Positions 10,727 through 18,545 of a DNA stretch of 64,000 nt are shown here, one piece after another. A program made the position numbers and the translations under genes. This DNA comes from Pseudomonas paraeruginosa PA7 (GTDB lineage: Bacteria; Pseudomonadota; Gammaproteobacteria; Pseudomonadales; Pseudomonadaceae): assembly GCF_000017205.1 (NCBI RefSeq), contig NC_009656.1, positions 996,001 through 1,060,000 on the forward strand, given 5' to 3'. The notes below the pieces were generated by a model. That model was given only the letters and a program-made list of their open reading frames with translations. It was not told where the DNA came from and made no database searches. Numbering within the stretch: the stretch's first letter is position 1; each line of letters begins with the position of its first letter.

Positions 10727-11228
10727 GGCGGTCCCGTTGCAGGCGGTGGAAGCCACGGCTGAAGTAGACCAGCCCGTCGCCCTGCTCGAGCACCTGGATA
10801 TCCTCCAGTTCCAGCAGCAGTACCGAGTGGGTGCCGATTTCCTGGACCTCGGCGATGCGTCCCTGCAGGTTGGCCAGGGCGCCGTGCAGCAGCGGCAGGC
10901 CATGGATGCCGTCGCGCCAGTCGTGCAGGGCGAAGCGCCGCTCCATCGCCACCCCGGTCATGCCGGCGAAATGGCGCGCCACTTCCTCGTGCTCGCCGCT
11001 GAGGACGTTCACGCAGAGCCGGCCATTGGCCTTGAACACGGGGTTCATCTCGCTGTTGCGGTTGATGCAGACCATCAGCGTCGGCGGGCTGTCGGTGACC
11101 GAGCAGACCGCGGTGGCGGTGATCCCGCAGCGTCCGGCGGGGCCGTTGCTGGTGATCACGTTGACTGCCGCCGAGAGATGCGCCATGGCGTTGCGGAAGG
11201 CTTGCTGCCTGGGTTCGAGCTGGGTCAT
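10716..11228 (-). CDS. hpaC: 4-hydroxyphenylacetate 3-monooxygenase, flavin reductase component
   Basis: A 170-residue flavin reductase of the HpaC/DIM6 family that supplies reduced FAD to the hydroxylase encoded just upstream. Family motifs are FRNAMAHLSAAVNVITSNGPAG, GITATAVCSVTDSPPTLMVCIN and FAVNVLS-like RLCVNVLSGEHEEVARHFAG. GTHSVLLLELEDI and GLVYFSRGFHRL close the split-barrel. ATG 11228 (MTQLEPRQQAFRN) follows GGAGG in the spacer. The hpaA stop is 29 bases upstream, so the two genes are one transcript. The full family length suggests it is intact. Confidence 0.92.
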   Translation of the reverse strand: MTQLEPRQQAFRNAMAHLSAAVNVITSNGPAGRCGITATAVCSVTDSPPTLMVCINRNSEMNPVFKANGRLCVNVLSGEHEEVARHFAGMTGVAMERRFALHDWRDGIHGLPLLHGALANLQGRIAEVQEIGTHSVLLLELEDIQVLEQGDGLVYFSRGFHRLQRDRRAA

Positions 11229-11257
11229 GGGAAAAACCTCCGGACGCGACGCGGGCG

Positions 11258-12820
11258 TCATTGGCGGATGCGATCGAGCACGTTGATGTCGTCCGGGTTG
11301 TGCAGGTGCGGCACGGTCCAGCCGTTCTCGTCGTAGTCACCCATGCACTGCTCGACCATGCCGAGCATGCCCTTCATCGCGCCGCTGCCGAGCGCCTGGC
11401 GCAGGGCCTGCATGCGGATCTCGTCCTGGCTGCCGGCGTAGTTGATCTCGTACAGCTCGTGGCGGCCGCCGAACTCGCTGCCGATGGCGTCCCAGAGCAG
11501 CTTGAGGATCTTGATCCGCTCGCGGTGCCCCATTCCGCCGGAGCCGCGGCAATAGGTGGAGAGGTACTTGTCGAGCTGCGGGTTGTGCAGGTCGCGGACG
11601 CCGGAAGGCAGGTAGATCAGGCCGCTGGCGACCACCTGCTCGATGGTCTTCTTGATTTCCGGATAGGCCTGCGGCGCGAGCACCCGGTAGGCCTGCAAGG
11701 CCTCGGCGCTGGGCAGGAAGGCGCCGCCGTGCCACTCGCTGGCATTGCCGTGCATGGCGTCGGTCAGCGACCAGAACAGGTTGCGCCAGGCCACCACCTC
11801 GCCGACCTGCGCCTGCACCCCGCGGAACTCCAGGGAACCGGTGCACTGCAGGGCCTTGTAGAGGGCGCCGGTGATGAAGTCGAGCTTGACCGCCAGACGG
11901 GTGCAGCCCTGCATCGGGAACAGCCGGCCGAAGCCGCCCTGGGGGAACCACTGCTTGCAGCGCTCGAAGTCGCGGTAGATCAGTACGTTCTCCCAGGGGA
12001 TGAACACCTTGTCCATCACCAGGATCGCGTCGTTCTCGTCGAAACGGCTGGACAGCGGGTAGTCGAACGGCGATCCGGCGATACCCGCCACCAGTTCGTA
12101 GGAGGGGCGGCAGATCAGCTTCATGCCGGGGGTGTTCATCGGTGCGATGAACATCAGGGCGAAGTCGGTGTTGTCGCCGAGCAGCTGCGCCGAGCCCTGG
12201 CCGACGAAGTTGTAGTGGGTCAGCGCGGAGTTGGTGGCGACCACCTTGGCGCCGCTGACGATGATGCCTCCGTCGACCTCCTCGTCCACCGAGATGAACA
12301 CGTCCTTGACCTGGTCCACCGGCTTGTCGCGGTCGATCGGCGGGTTGACGATGGCGTGGTTGAGATACAGGCAGGCTTCCTGGATGCGTTTGTACCAGGT
12401 CCTCGCGTTGTCCTCGAACTTGCCGTAGAAGCCCGGGTTGGCGCCCAGCGCGCTGCCGAAGGCGGCCTTGTAGTCGGGGGTGCGGCCCATCCAGCCGTAG
12501 GTCAGGCGCGACCACTCGGCGATGGCGTCGCGCTGCTGGCGCAGTTCGTCGGCGCTGCGCGCGTAGCGGAAGAACTTGTGGGTATAGCCGCCGTTGCCGG
12601 TGTCGGTCTCCCAGCAGAGCCTGTCCTTGCTCTGCGGATCGTGCAGGGCGTCGTAGAGCCGGGCCATGGAGGCGGCCGCGTTGCGGAAGGCGGGGTGGCT
12701 GGTGACGTCCTTGACGCGGTCGCCGTAGATGTAGATCTCACGGTCGTCGCGCAGGCTGGCGAGGTATTCCTCGCCGGTGAACGGACGGGTGGCAGAGGCA
12801 CGGAAATCTTCGGGTTTCAT
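11258..12820 (-). CDS. hpaA: 4-hydroxyphenylacetate 3-monooxygenase, oxygenase component (HpaB-type)
   Basis: A 520-residue FADH2-dependent hydroxylase that converts 4-hydroxyphenylacetate to homoprotocatechuate. It opens MKPEDFRASATRPFTGEEYL. Family motifs include CWETDTGNGGYTHKFFRYA, NHAIVNPPIDRDKP, VKVVATNSALTHYNFVG-like GAKVVATNSALTHYN, and SRFDENDAILVMDKVFIPWENVL. Two adjacent ATGs occur (12823 and 12820); the second sits six bases after GGAG and gives the 520-residue length I recall. AACAACAA lies 16-23 bases upstream, a likely Hfq/Crc site. P. aeruginosa annotation calls the large subunit hpaA, other organisms hpaB. Confidence 0.93.
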   Translation of the reverse strand: MKPEDFRASATRPFTGEEYLASLRDDREIYIYGDRVKDVTSHPAFRNAAASMARLYDALHDPQSKDRLCWETDTGNGGYTHKFFRYARSADELRQQRDAIAEWSRLTYGWMGRTPDYKAAFGSALGANPGFYGKFEDNARTWYKRIQEACLYLNHAIVNPPIDRDKPVDQVKDVFISVDEEVDGGIIVSGAKVVATNSALTHYNFVGQGSAQLLGDNTDFALMFIAPMNTPGMKLICRPSYELVAGIAGSPFDYPLSSRFDENDAILVMDKVFIPWENVLIYRDFERCKQWFPQGGFGRLFPMQGCTRLAVKLDFITGALYKALQCTGSLEFRGVQAQVGEVVAWRNLFWSLTDAMHGNASEWHGGAFLPSAEALQAYRVLAPQAYPEIKKTIEQVVASGLIYLPSGVRDLHNPQLDKYLSTYCRGSGGMGHRERIKILKLLWDAIGSEFGGRHELYEINYAGSQDEIRMQALRQALGSGAMKGMLGMVEQCMGDYDENGWTVPHLHNPDDINVLDRIRQ

Positions 12821-12835
12821 CATCGACTCCAGTCA

Positions 12836-12845
12836 TTGTTGTTAT
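12836..12845 (-). promoter_or_regulatory. AACAACAA (Hfq/Crc-type CA motif) before hpaA
   Basis: The minus strand reads ATAACAACAA, ending 16 bases before the chosen ATG of hpaA. Same spacing as the motif before the porin gene. Inferred Hfq/Crc target. Confidence 0.6.
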
Positions 12846-12977
12846 CTGCGCGAGAGCGCCTGGAGACGATGATGGGACGCGGGGAGAGCGAGCTGAATGG
12901 CTTTTCCGGGGAATGAATTGCACTTTTCATGGTGGCCATGACGCCGGTCGCCAGGGGGCGGCCGGGTGGCCAGGCGC

Positions 12978-13268
12978 TCAACTGTCGGCGGCTTGCCAGC
13001 TGATTTCCAGGCTTTCGCTGCTGGCCATGCGCTGCAGGTGGTCGGCGACCACGTTCTGCATGTGCGCGAGGCTGTCCTCGTCGGGGCTGTTGAGAACCAG
13101 CAGTACATGGTCGGGATGGGCCAGCAGCTCGCAGTTGGAGTCGCCGAAGTCGATGAAGCCGCGCTCGGCGCTCAGCTCGACCTCGAACTTGTGCCCCCAG
13201 TGCTTGCACAGGCGGTTGATGTAGCGGGCGGCCGATTCGGTACGGACATGGGACATGGAGCGGAACAT
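12978..13268 (-). CDS. DUF2218 protein
   Basis: A 96-residue soluble protein of family DUF2218. Diagnostic stretches are SAARYINRLCKHWGHKFEVE, GFIDFGDSNCELLAHPDHV and LNSPDEDSLAHMQNVVADHL. The family is often found beside siderophore or iron-related genes, but no function is established that I know of. A good ribosome site (GAGAGGATTCGCTTC) supports ATG 13268; a second ATG at 13256 is possible. It is upstream of hpaA on the same strand with a 157-base gap, so probably separately transcribed. Confidence 0.75.
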   Translation of the reverse strand: MFRSMSHVRTESAARYINRLCKHWGHKFEVELSAERGFIDFGDSNCELLAHPDHVLLVLNSPDEDSLAHMQNVVADHLQRMASSESLEISWQAADS

Positions 13269-13329
13269 GAAGCGAATCCTCTCGGTTGGGATTTCCGATA
13301 CTAACCCGCTGAGAGTCGTTCTTATTCAT

Positions 13330-13604
13330 CCATTTTGCAGGGGCTTTCGATAATCGCCCGGCAAATTGGCGGTCCTCGCCCGCGCGGCAGGGCGAGGGCG
13401 CTTGCCGCATGCACCCCACGGTCCCCTCCAGGGAGAGGGCGGGGGACGGCAGGCCTGGCGGATAACCGCGAGCGGTCATTCGCCCTGCCGGAGCCGCGGC
13501 GGGCGGAGGTGCTTGCCGCGTGCGCCGAACGGCTCCTCTCCCTTCAGGGAGAAGGCGGGGGAGAGGGCGAGCCAGGCCGACGAGCGCCAGAGGTGGGTGG
13601 GCGC
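13330..13604. repeat. Intergenic repeat cluster with a REP-like palindrome
   Basis: The spacer between two minus-strand genes holds two related, diverged blocks. Each contains CTTGCCGC-TGC-CC followed by a short CTCCCTTCAGGGAG-type hairpin (about 13400-13450 and 13512-13565). Between them is a Pseudomonas REP-type palindrome, GGCGGATAACCGCGAGCGGT followed by CATTCGCC (13457-13484). No coding region is evident. REP elements of this sort are dispersed by RAYT-type transposases. Confidence 0.6.
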
Positions 13605-14366
13605 TCAGGCCAGTCCGCCATTCTCCGGTAGCAGCGCGCCGCCATCCACCACCAGCGTCTGTCCGGTGATGTAGCTCGCCTCGTCGGACGCGAGGAACAG
13701 CATGGCGTGGGCGATATCCCGTGGCTGGCCGACGCGGCCGAGAGGGATGTGCGCCGCGAGACGGCCGGCGTCGCCGAGGTTGCCCAGCGCCGGGGTGGCG
13801 ATGAGGCCGGGTTCGACGCCGTTGACGGTGATCCCGTCGCCGGCCAGTTCCAGCGCGGCGGCGCGGATGAAACCGTTGACCCCGGCCTTGCTCGCTGCAT
13901 AGTGGGCGAGTCCGGCGATCGCCGTGCGCGGACCGGTCACCGAGGATGTCACCAGTACCCGCCCCGCCAGGCTGCGCCGCAGGGCGGGAAGGGCGGCCTG
14001 GGTCAGCCAGAAGCAGCTTTTCAGGTTCACCGCGAGGGTTTGCTCCAGCGTCTCGTCGCCCAGGTCGGCGAGAGTGCACTGGGCGAAGGCCGCGGCATTG
14101 TGGAGGAGGATGTCCAACTGGCCGAAGCGCTCCAGGGTGGCGAGCACCGCGCGCTCGGCGGCGTCGCGGCTGCCCAGGTCGACGGCCAGCAGTTCGGCTT
14201 CGCCCCCCGCCGCGCGGATCGCCGCCAGGGTGGCCTGGCCGCTGCTGGCGGTGCGAGTCGCCAGCAGCACCCTGGCGCCTTGCGCGGCGAAGTGCTCGGC
14301 GATGGCGCGGCCGATGCCCTGGCCAGCGCCGGTGACCAGCGCGACGCGACTTTCCAGGCGCCTCAT
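13605..14366 (-). CDS. SDR family oxidoreductase
   Basis: A 253-residue classical SDR with TGAGQGIGRAIAEHF (about residues 13-27), HNAAAF in place of NNAG, Ser in VTSSVTG and the YAASK catalytic pair (about 155-159). It ends TGQTLVVDGGALLPENGG. Arg in LATRT after strand 2 may favour NADP. The ATG at 14366 overlaps the stop of the aminotransferase gene as ATGA, so the pair is translationally coupled. Together with the aminotransferase it could reduce the carbonyl made by transamination; the substrate is not known. Confidence 0.85.
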   Translation of the reverse strand: MRRLESRVALVTGAGQGIGRAIAEHFAAQGARVLLATRTASSGQATLAAIRAAGGEAELLAVDLGSRDAAERAVLATLERFGQLDILLHNAAAFAQCTLADLGDETLEQTLAVNLKSCFWLTQAALPALRRSLAGRVLVTSSVTGPRTAIAGLAHYAASKAGVNGFIRAAALELAGDGITVNGVEPGLIATPALGNLGDAGRLAAHIPLGRVGQPRDIAHAMLFLASDEASYITGQTLVVDGGALLPENGGLA

Positions 14367-15751
14367 GCGTCATCCTCCAGCAGTTCGCCCAGGCAGTCGC
14401 GCAGCAGGCGGTTGTGCAGGTCAACATCTTCTGTCCGGGTCGCCGGGCAGACCAGCGCCATGTTGTGGAAGGGCGTCAGCAGCACCCCGCGGTTCAGCAG
14501 GTAGAGATGCAGGTATGCCTCGATCAGCCCGTGCCGCGCATGATGGGCTTCGCCACCGTTGCGCGGGGCATGGGTCATGAACAGGTATTCGACGCGCGCG
14601 CCGATGCGTGTCACGTGCCAGGGCAGGCGCATGTCCTCGAGTATCGCCCGGACACCCTCTTCGAGCCGGGCGGCGAGTTCGAACATGTGCCGGTAGGCGA
14701 CTTCGGTCATCACCTCGGCGAAGGTCGCGCGCATTGCCGCCAGTTGCAGGGCATTGCCGGCCAGCGTGCCGCCGAAGCCGAAGTGGTTGATCGCCTGTCC
14801 CGGGCGAAAATGCGGGAGCACCACCCAGATGCGCTCCGCCAGCGCCTGGCTGCAACCCCAGACCGCGCTGGGAATGCCGCCGGCGATGCATTTGCCGAGG
14901 ACCAGGAAGTCCGGCTCCAGGCCATGTGCGCCGCTGTAGCCGGAAGAGCCGCAGGAGATGGTGTGGGTTTCGTCGATGACCAGGGACACGCCGTGGCGGC
15001 GAGTCAGTTCGCGCAGGCCGGCGTGGAAACCCTCGGCTGGCGGGACCATGCCGACATTGGTCATGAACGGCTCGGTCAGCACTGCGGCGACGTCGCCATG
15101 GGCGAGGGCGGCTTCCAGCGCGCCGAGGTCATTGAACTCCACCAGGCGGGTGGTGGCGTCGTGGCGCACGCCGTTGGGATGCACGCCGTCGCGCGGGACC
15201 ATCCGGCCCTCGCCGTCGAACTCCACCTGCGATTCGTCGACGCTCCCGTGGTAGTTGCAGTTGAAAACCACCACCTTGTCGCGGCCGCTGAGCATCCGGC
15301 ACAGGCGCAGGACGAAGCGGTTGGCATCGGTCGCCGAGGTGGTCACCTGCCAGTAAGGCAGGCCGAAGCGGCGCGCCAGTTCGGCGCCCACCCACAGGCT
15401 GTCCTCGCTCGGCAGCATCAGGGTCGAACCGTGCCGCGCCTGCCGGGCGATGACCTCGGCCACCGCCGGTTGGGCGTGGCCGAACATGGCGCCGGTGTCG
15501 CCGAGGGCGAAGTCGACATAGTGGTGTCCGTCGATATCGGTGACTCGCGCGCCCCAGGCGTCCTTGACCACCAGCGGGCAATTGCCCGGCCATTGCTGCA
15601 TCCAGTGCAGCGGGGCGCCGTACAGCCAGTGACGGAGATTCTCCCGGTATGCCGCCATGGAACGCGGATGCAACGCGTCGAAGCACCGCAGTTCGCGCTG
15701 GAACAGGGTTTCGACACGAGCCAGGTCGAGGCCGAGGATGTTGTTTTCCAT
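14363..15751 (-). CDS. Class III PLP-dependent aminotransferase
   Basis: A 462-residue fold-type I aminotransferase related to glutamate-1-semialdehyde aminomutase and omega-transaminases. Motifs are DIDGHHYVDFALGDTGAMFGHAQP, NCNYHGSVDES (YHG next to the PLP ring), LVIDETHTIS (the PLP-nitrogen Asp) and LGKCIAGGIPSAVWG with the Schiff-base Lys. An N-terminal extension of about 40 residues precedes the core. Genes on both sides are tightly packed (4-base overlap with the SDR, 7-base gap after the MoaF-like gene), so the three form an operon. It probably acts on an amine or amino alcohol. Confidence 0.85.
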   Translation of the reverse strand: MENNILGLDLARVETLFQRELRCFDALHPRSMAAYRENLRHWLYGAPLHWMQQWPGNCPLVVKDAWGARVTDIDGHHYVDFALGDTGAMFGHAQPAVAEVIARQARHGSTLMLPSEDSLWVGAELARRFGLPYWQVTTSATDANRFVLRLCRMLSGRDKVVVFNCNYHGSVDESQVEFDGEGRMVPRDGVHPNGVRHDATTRLVEFNDLGALEAALAHGDVAAVLTEPFMTNVGMVPPAEGFHAGLRELTRRHGVSLVIDETHTISCGSSGYSGAHGLEPDFLVLGKCIAGGIPSAVWGCSQALAERIWVVLPHFRPGQAINHFGFGGTLAGNALQLAAMRATFAEVMTEVAYRHMFELAARLEEGVRAILEDMRLPWHVTRIGARVEYLFMTHAPRNGGEAHHARHGLIEAYLHLYLLNRGVLLTPFHNMALVCPATRTEDVDLHNRLLRDCLGELLEDDA

Positions 15752-15758
15752 GCTGGCC

Positions 15759-16583
15759 TCACTGTTCGTGGCGGGTCTGGCCGAGTACCCGGGCGAGGGC
15801 GCCGACCGGGAAGTTCACCGGGGTGGCGAAGTCGTCGCCCTGGTAGCCGAAGATCTTGCCGTCGGTACGCCCGGCTTCGAGGTCGATGAGCAGCACGCCG
15901 AGGGTCGGCACGATCTTTTCGCGCCAGACGAAGAGGTACAGACGCTCGGCCAGTCGGTAGTGGTGGCAGCGGTCGGTGTCGGCCAGGCCCTGCTCGGCGC
16001 CGCGCAGGCAATGCCAGGTATAGAAGCGCGGATTCAGGTAGATGTGCTCGTAGGCCTCGCTGGCGCTGTAGACGTACTGGTTGCGCAGGCCGAGCAGTTC
16101 TTCGCTGGGCGCGTGCGGGCAGGCGCCGGGCTGCCAGGGACGCCCGAGGCTGCCGTGCAGGAACCCGGCCTCGACGCCGGTCGGTTCCTGGCCGCTGAGC
16201 GCACGGCTGAACAGGCCCTGCTCGCAGGTGGCGCGGGTTGGCAACCGGCCGAGTACCGCGGTGAATGCCAGGTGGTGGAAATCCAGCACCAGGCTGACCG
16301 ACACCGTCCGGCCGTCTTCCTGCTTGAGGAAGTCCACCAGGTAGATGTTTTCCCGCAGCGAACTGGCGCGATAGGCCGACTCGCCGCTGACGCTGCCGTC
16401 CGCCAGGCGCCAGCGCAGGCGTTGCCGGCCGAAGGCGTGCTGGATGATCCAGCCGTTGGCGAAGTGCAGGACCAGCTCGCGTCCGTCGAGGTCGAGGCTG
16501 GCGGGCAGGACGTGGCTGTCCGGGGCGAAGCTATCGGCCAGGGCGCCGACGGTGATCCATTCGGGGTGGGGGGAGGCGGGCAT
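15759..16583 (-). CDS. MoaF-like protein (MoaF N- and C-terminal domains)
   Basis: A 274-residue cytoplasmic protein resembling the MoaF family, named from the Klebsiella monoamine (moa) regulon. It has two lipocalin-like halves: residues about 35-110 (LDGRELVLHFANGWIIQHAF, LVDFLKQEDGRTVSVSLVLD) and about 160-270 (NQYVYSASEAYEHIYLNP, TDRCHHYRLAERLYLFVWRE). No enzymatic motif is evident. I chose ATG 16583 because it follows GGAGACTCGCC; the open frame continues upstream into AT-rich DNA. It is first in the aminotransferase/SDR operon, so a role in amine metabolism is a reasonable guess. Confidence 0.7.
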   Translation of the reverse strand: MPASPHPEWITVGALADSFAPDSHVLPASLDLDGRELVLHFANGWIIQHAFGRQRLRWRLADGSVSGESAYRASSLRENIYLVDFLKQEDGRTVSVSLVLDFHHLAFTAVLGRLPTRATCEQGLFSRALSGQEPTGVEAGFLHGSLGRPWQPGACPHAPSEELLGLRNQYVYSASEAYEHIYLNPRFYTWHCLRGAEQGLADTDRCHHYRLAERLYLFVWREKIVPTLGVLLIDLEAGRTDGKIFGYQGDDFATPVNFPVGALARVLGQTRHEQ

Positions 16584-17041
16584 GGCGAGTCTCCGGTCGT
16601 TGGGAAAGCGCCATGCTGGCGTGTCGCGACGTCGCACGGTATCGACCGGATGGTTGAGGTGCCGATGCGGTCTACGGACATTTCCTTGAATAACGTGAAA
16701 GTTTGCGTAGGAAAATACTTTTGGTAGTTCGAATGATTGGTCTGATATTGAAAATTTAATGTTTTTCTGTTGCGAATCTTGATGTGGAAGTGCTTTAAGC
16801 ATTGCTCTCGGAAAAGGACTACATATATTTTCGTATGTTTATTATTTTTATGATTTTCCTTTCTTTCTAACATCTTTCTTCGCGCTTCGAGCGATGTTCT
16901 CCAACTGCCCCGCAGTCATGGTCGCTCGCAGTGGCTGTTCCTTATTTGCACGAAAAGACTTGGCTCGCCCCATTCGATCCGAACTTGCAGCGGATCTCGA
17001 CGGTGTTGTCAGGATGTTCCATCCACTTGAAAGGAAATCAG
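16584..17041. promoter_or_regulatory. AT-rich regulatory region upstream of cupB1
   Basis: 458 bases with a sharp fall in GC from about 16690 to 16880, including runs such as ATATATTTTCG and TTATTATTTTTATGATTTTCC. The rest of the neighbourhood is far richer in GC. Such AT-rich promoters are typical targets of the H-NS-like proteins MvaT/MvaU, which are known to silence cup clusters. It also serves the divergent MoaF-like gene. GGAAATCA just before 17042 is the cupB1 ribosome site. Confidence 0.65.
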
Positions 17042-17605
17042 ATGAACATGTTCAAGCGTAGCGTTCTCGCTCCCCTCGCCGTTTCCGGCGCTCTCCTGGC
17101 CATGGGATCTCCCGCGTTCGCCGCCGATGGCGTGGTCAACTTCATGGGCAGCATCTCCGACGTGACCTGTGACATCAACGGCCAGGCGCCGGGTATCGGC
17201 AACGTCACCCATGTCGACCTGGGTACCGTAGCTCCCGGCGTATTCACCGCGGTCGGCACCGCATCCCCCTTCAAGAACTTCGACCTGGTCCTGTCCGGCG
17301 CCGGCTGCACCGATGGCAAGAAGGCTTCCATCGCCTTCGACGCCGTGACCAACGTGGACCAGTCCACCGGCAACCTGAAGCTGACCAGCAACTCCCCGGC
17401 TGGCGGCGTGCAGATCCAGATCTACAACAACGCCGGCAACAATTCCAAGATCCCGCTGGGCTCGGCCGAGGCTTCGCCGCAACAGGCCGAGATCAAGAAC
17501 AACACCGCGACCCTGAAATACAAGGCGTCCTATGTCTCCACCGCCGCCACCGTCACTCCGGGCAGCGGCGTGTCCCATATCCGCTACGTGCTGGCGTACC
17601 AGTAA
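17042..17605 (+). CDS. cupB1: CupB1, major fimbrial subunit
   Basis: A 187-residue type 1-like pilin. Signal peptide MNMFKRSVLAPLAVSGALLA, cleaved near SPAFA. The mature pilin has the conserved cysteine pair (ITDVTC-like SDVTCDING and SGAGCTDGK), beta-strand organisation, and the penultimate Tyr signature YVLAYQ used for chaperone donor-strand binding. ATG 17042 follows GAAAGGAAATCAG. First gene of the cupB operon, followed by its chaperone 25 bases later. It polymerises into the CupB fimbria on the cell surface. Expression is probably controlled by the AT-rich upstream region and the RcsB-like regulator nearby. Confidence 0.93.
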   Translation: MNMFKRSVLAPLAVSGALLAMGSPAFAADGVVNFMGSISDVTCDINGQAPGIGNVTHVDLGTVAPGVFTAVGTASPFKNFDLVLSGAGCTDGKKASIAFDAVTNVDQSTGNLKLTSNSPAGGVQIQIYNNAGNNSKIPLGSAEASPQQAEIKNNTATLKYKASYVSTAATVTPGSGVSHIRYVLAYQ

Positions 17606-17630
17606 GCAGCTCGGACACAGGGGCGCGACC

Positions 17631-18377
17631 ATGGCTTCGCCAATGCACAATGTTCTCCTCTCTTGGGTTGCGGCGAGCGCCGTGGTCTTCGCCCTGGGCG
17701 TCTCCCCGGCCGAGGCCGGGTTGGTCGCCCAGGGTACCCGGGTCGTGTTTCCTGGCAATGAGCGCGAAGTCACCCTGCGGGTCAACAATACCTCCAGCGT
17801 GCCGGTGCTGGCGCAGGCCTGGATCGACGATGGACGCGAGGATGTGCCGCCCGAGCAACTGAACATGCCGTTCAGCATCACCCCCGCGGTCGCCCGGGTG
17901 GAGCCCAACGGGGGCCTGGTCCTGCGCGTCGCCTACCTCGGCACGGCATTGCCGAAGGACCGCGAGTCGGTGTTCTGGCTGAATATCCTGGAAGTGCCGC
18001 CACGGGACGAGAGCGACGAGAATGCCTTGCAGTTCTCTTTCCGTTCTCGCCTCAAGTTGTTCTTCCGTCCCAGCCAGTTGAAAAGTGCCGAATCCGCACC
18101 TGAAAAGCTCCGCTGGAAGTTGGTTGGAAGTGCGGGACGAAGTCCAGTCGTTCGAGTCGATAATCCCACGCCGTATTTCGTTTCTTTCTCCGACGTCGAG
18201 GTGCTTGTCGATGGACGCGCCGTCTCGATCGGCAATGGCATGGTTTCCCCGTTCTCCCGGAAGGACTTCGGCGCAAAGAAGAACATGCCGCTCGATAGCC
18301 GGAACGCTTCCGTCCGCTTCGAGGTGATCAACGATTACGGCGGCCGTTCCACGCTCGAGCGAGCGCTCGGCGAGTAA
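17631..18377 (+). CDS. cupB2: CupB2, periplasmic pilus chaperone
   Basis: A 248-residue PapD-type chaperone. The signal peptide runs to about SPAEA. The two-domain immunoglobulin fold shows GTRVVFPGNEREVTLRVNN (strand A1-B), MPFSITPAVARVEPNGG, the G1 donor-strand region QFSFRSRLKLFFRPS and the family signature DRESVFWLNILEVPP. Arg in TRVVF and Lys in RLKLFF correspond to the basic pair that anchors subunit C-termini. It escorts pilus subunits to the CupB3 usher. CupB has two chaperones; this one follows the pilin gene directly, so it probably serves CupB1. Confidence 0.93.
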   Translation: MASPMHNVLLSWVAASAVVFALGVSPAEAGLVAQGTRVVFPGNEREVTLRVNNTSSVPVLAQAWIDDGREDVPPEQLNMPFSITPAVARVEPNGGLVLRVAYLGTALPKDRESVFWLNILEVPPRDESDENALQFSFRSRLKLFFRPSQLKSAESAPEKLRWKLVGSAGRSPVVRVDNPTPYFVSFSDVEVLVDGRAVSIGNGMVSPFSRKDFGAKKNMPLDSRNASVRFEVINDYGGRSTLERALGE

Positions 18378-18545
18378 AGCGGTTTCCCGCGGTTTCTCTC
18401 TCTGGTTCGACATATGGGTGGCGATTATCCATCGCCGCAGGGATTACATATGCCTAAAGTTTTTCGTCATGGGGGGCGGTCGGCTCGTGGCTCGGGCCGG
18501 GGGCAGCTTCTCCCGTCGCGCATGGCGGAACAAGGATGTTTCTCC

